DNA of 37,810 nt from Methanobacterium sp. UBA353 (GTDB taxonomy: Archaea > Methanobacteriota > Methanobacteria > Methanobacteriales > Methanobacteriaceae): assembly GCA_002496805.1 (NCBI GenBank), contig DALO01000013.1, forward strand, positions 1-37,810, read 5' to 3'. The translations under genes were made by a program, and so were the position numbers. The notes below the pieces were generated by a model, which did no database searches, had not been told where the DNA came from, and saw nothing but the letters and a program-made list of their open reading frames with translations. The number at the start of each line of letters is the position of its first letter. The stretch's first letter is position 1. This document shows positions 35,764 through 37,810 of this stretch, one piece after another.

Positions 35764-35811
35764 ATGGGGAATTATTTAAATGGGGATTGGGAAAAAACTT
35801 TCCACTGGTAA
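35764..35811 (+). CDS. candidate upstream peptide, 15 aa
   Basis: MGNYLNGDWEKTFHW then TAA. AAAGGA lies six bases before its ATG, whereas the kinase ATG at 35780 has only a weak GGGGA. The two frames overlap by 32 bases in different phase, which would suit translational coupling or attenuation. Confidence 0.35.
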   Translation: MGNYLNGDWEKTFHW

Positions 35812-37810
35812 GATATCATCAACATCCTTTAGGCAAGTATTCTTTTTATTTGTTCTTATTATTGTGAGTTATGGGTTATTTACCATACTATTTCGCAATT
35901 ACTCAAATATCACCGTTTCCATCAATGATGTTATGGTGCCTTTGTTCAACGTAATAACTTTAATTATTTTATTTTTCGCTTTTAAACGCTCGCAAAGCTA
36001 TGAAAAAGGTTATTATCATGCCTGGTTGGTTTTTTTCATATCTCTAGCTTTTTGGGTTGGGGGAGACTTATTATGGCTAATTTGGGGCTATAATTTAATA
36101 GATCTATCGATTTTGAGTTATACTTATGTATTTTTCATTTTTAAAACAGTTTTCTTTTGTTTAGGTCTCTATTTAATTCCAAAACCATATGTGCACATCT
36201 TGAACCGTTACCGGAGGGTAATTGAAATTTGTATGGTACTGGTTACTATCTCCATGTTTTTCTGGTCATTTTTAATACTTCCCTTTGCCAGACTGAACCC
36301 GATAGCTTCTTTTAACTCCTTGGTTATAGCACTGAATTTTTTATCCGTATTTGCCTTGATCTTTTTTACCATTTCATTATTTGTCTTCTACACTGGAAAC
36401 TTGAAGAAGGGACCAGCACCTTACCTTATTGCCAGTGCCGCTTTTCAAGTTTTAGCAGCCATAACCTATGTTTTTGAATACATTCTCAATTTGTATCCTG
36501 CTGGTGGGTTAGAAAATATATTTTGGATATCAGCCAGCCTATCTCTGGCTTTGGCCGGCTTGGTGCAGATCCGCTGCCATCCTCCAGCAGTACTTGAAGA
36601 TCTTTCCACAGAATTCTGGAGATTCAAAGTCCCATTTGAGACAAATGTGGCATTAATATTTGGATTAATAGCTTATATATTCATATTATGGGCTTATTAT
36701 AACAATAAAGAAGTTTTTGAAGTTTTATTATTGGGGGGAGGAATTTTAGTTGGGTTGGCGATTGTAAGGGCGATAATTAACAATAAAGAAGTTCAAAAAT
36801 CCTATAAAAACCTAGAATACAGTAAAAAAACATATCAAGCCATTTTAAACACGATAAACGATGCACTGTGCATAATAGATCCTCAATTGAAGTTTTTAGA
36901 AGTAAATCAGGGCGTTCTGGATATGTACGGATACAGCAAACAGGAAATATTAGGGAAATCCCTGGACATGTTGTCGGCTCCTGGTAAAAATAACATGGAA
37001 AAATTTGTCAACGCCGAGTTTTTGGCGCTTGATGGAGAACATCAGACCCTGGAGTTCTGGGGCAAGAGGAAAAATAATGAAATCTTTCCCATAGAGGTTA
37101 AACTTAACAAAGGAACCTATTTCGGCCAAGATGTGGTAGTGGCTGTTGCCAGAGACATCACCCTCAGAAAAAAGGATGAAAAACGTTTAAAAAGGTCTCT
37201 GGATGAGAAAGAAGCCATGGTACAAGAAGTACACCACCGGGTGAAAAACAATATGCAAGTGGTTTCCAGTTTACTGGGACTCCAATCCATGTACTTGGAT
37301 GATAATGAAGTCCAAAACGCGTTACAAGAAAGTCAAAACAGGGTGCAATCCATGGCCATGGTTCATGAGAAACTTTATCAGAGCAAAAACCTTTCTTGTA
37401 TTGATATGGCCGATTACATGCATCAGATCGCACACTACCTCCTTGATAATTATCATTTGAAATCTAACCAGATAAAAATAATTATCAAGACGGAAAAGGT
37501 GGAAATGGATATTAAAACTGCCTCACCTCTGGGTCTCATCATAAATGAGCTTATCACTAACTCTCTTAAATACGCTTTTCCAGATGGGAAGGGAAAATTA
37601 ACCCTAAAAATTTGTTTAATTGATGATTGTTATCATTTAGAAGTTTCTGATGATGGTGTGGGCTTACCTGATGATTTTCAGTTGGATAGTGCTGAAACAT
37701 TAGGATTACAATTGGTGAATCGGTTGGTGCAACAGATCAGTGGATCTATAGAATGGGATGGTTCTAAAGGTACTGCGTTTATTATAAAACAGGGTGTCTG
37801 TTTTAAGTGA
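35780..37810 (+). CDS. polytopic PAS sensor histidine kinase
   Basis: 676 residues, complete, its TGA being the last three bases of the window. The first 340 residues hold about ten hydrophobic helices, a membrane sensor domain of unknown ligand. A PAS domain follows at about 350-460 (ILNTINDALCIIDPQLKFLEVN). Residues about 475-550 are a HisKA_2 dimerisation domain with the phosphorylatable His in EVHHRVKNNMQVVSSLLGLQ. The ATPase domain follows with N box INELITNSLKYAF and G1 box DDGVGLPDDF. It should autophosphorylate; no response regulator is within the window. Its start is uncertain because of the short frame at 35764. Confidence 0.9.
   Translation: MGIGKKLSTGKISSTSFRQVFFLFVLIIVSYGLFTILFRNYSNITVSINDVMVPLFNVITLIILFFAFKRSQSYEKGYYHAWLVFFISLAFWVGGDLLWLIWGYNLIDLSILSYTYVFFIFKTVFFCLGLYLIPKPYVHILNRYRRVIEICMVLVTISMFFWSFLILPFARLNPIASFNSLVIALNFLSVFALIFFTISLFVFYTGNLKKGPAPYLIASAAFQVLAAITYVFEYILNLYPAGGLENIFWISASLSLALAGLVQIRCHPPAVLEDLSTEFWRFKVPFETNVALIFGLIAYIFILWAYYNNKEVFEVLLLGGGILVGLAIVRAIINNKEVQKSYKNLEYSKKTYQAILNTINDALCIIDPQLKFLEVNQGVLDMYGYSKQEILGKSLDMLSAPGKNNMEKFVNAEFLALDGEHQTLEFWGKRKNNEIFPIEVKLNKGTYFGQDVVVAVARDITLRKKDEKRLKRSLDEKEAMVQEVHHRVKNNMQVVSSLLGLQSMYLDDNEVQNALQESQNRVQSMAMVHEKLYQSKNLSCIDMADYMHQIAHYLLDNYHLKSNQIKIIIKTEKVEMDIKTASPLGLIINELITNSLKYAFPDGKGKLTLKICLIDDCYHLEVSDDGVGLPDDFQLDSAETLGLQLVNRLVQQISGSIEWDGSKGTAFIIKQGVCFK

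Overview
The window looks like chromosomal DNA of a hydrogenotrophic methanogen of the order Methanobacteriales, probably Methanobacterium or a close relative. The evidence is gene content: an AqpM-type aquaporin, a split archaeal glutamate synthase with a coenzyme F420-type (FrhB-like) subunit, the bifunctional archaeal fructose-1,6-bisphosphate aldolase/phosphatase, archaetidylinositol-phosphate synthase, CDC48/VAT, archease with RtcB, DUF357, DUF763, DUF434, DUF2193 and DUF2180. Low G+C, archaeal TATA boxes, strong GGAGG ribosome sites and frequent GTG/TTG starts agree. I found no rRNA, tRNA or CRISPR array.

Layout. 1-2150 is AT-rich accessory DNA: a two-gene unit (AbrB-like protein plus a SHOCT-like small protein), a divergent intact DDE transposase, a promoter followed by a strongly folded RNA candidate, and a 39-residue charged-helix protein. 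2150-3920 has a ClpP-fold serine protease-like gene (SDH_sah type) coupled to a 48-residue ORF, and a one-helix membrane protein. 4100-10860 holds CDC48, archease, a membrane-anchored metzincin-like protein, RtcB and a nucleoside phosphorylase: protein and RNA quality control plus purine salvage. 11056-14843 runs nadA, a seven-helix protein of unknown function and a two-domain glycosyltransferase. 15002-20970 mixes DUF763, a pterin dehydratase-like protein, a TPR protein, pdxS, a lipoprotein, an Fpg-type DNA glycosylase with a reduced zinc finger and a new small ORF.

21080-25364 (minus strand) encodes glutamate synthase in pieces: glutaminase, GXGXG domain, F420-type flavoprotein, and a ferredoxin-FMN synthase domain. 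The FrhB-like subunit is circularly permuted: its C-terminal half comes first, then a ferredoxin domain, then the N-terminal half. An 825-bp control region separates this operon from a divergent DUF2193-DUF2180-aqpM operon. It contains a perfect GGAA-N6-TTCC site, the operator form of the archaeal nitrogen repressor NrpR, plus repeats and a folded segment. Reading these two divergent operons as one nitrogen-responsive locus is the main hypothesis from this window.

29000-37810 carries a Pro/Lys-rich anchored protein, malate dehydrogenase, a HEAT-repeat protein, an isopropylmalate/homoisocitrate dehydrogenase, FBP aldolase/phosphatase with two hairpins in its leader, DUF434, DUF357, archaetidylinositol-phosphate synthase and a polytopic PAS histidine kinase that ends at the last base. 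Several promoters (AbrB-like gene, rtcB, pdxS, DUF2193) carry perfect or near-perfect palindromes at or next to the TATA box, and nadA has a hairpin that places its ribosome site in the loop.
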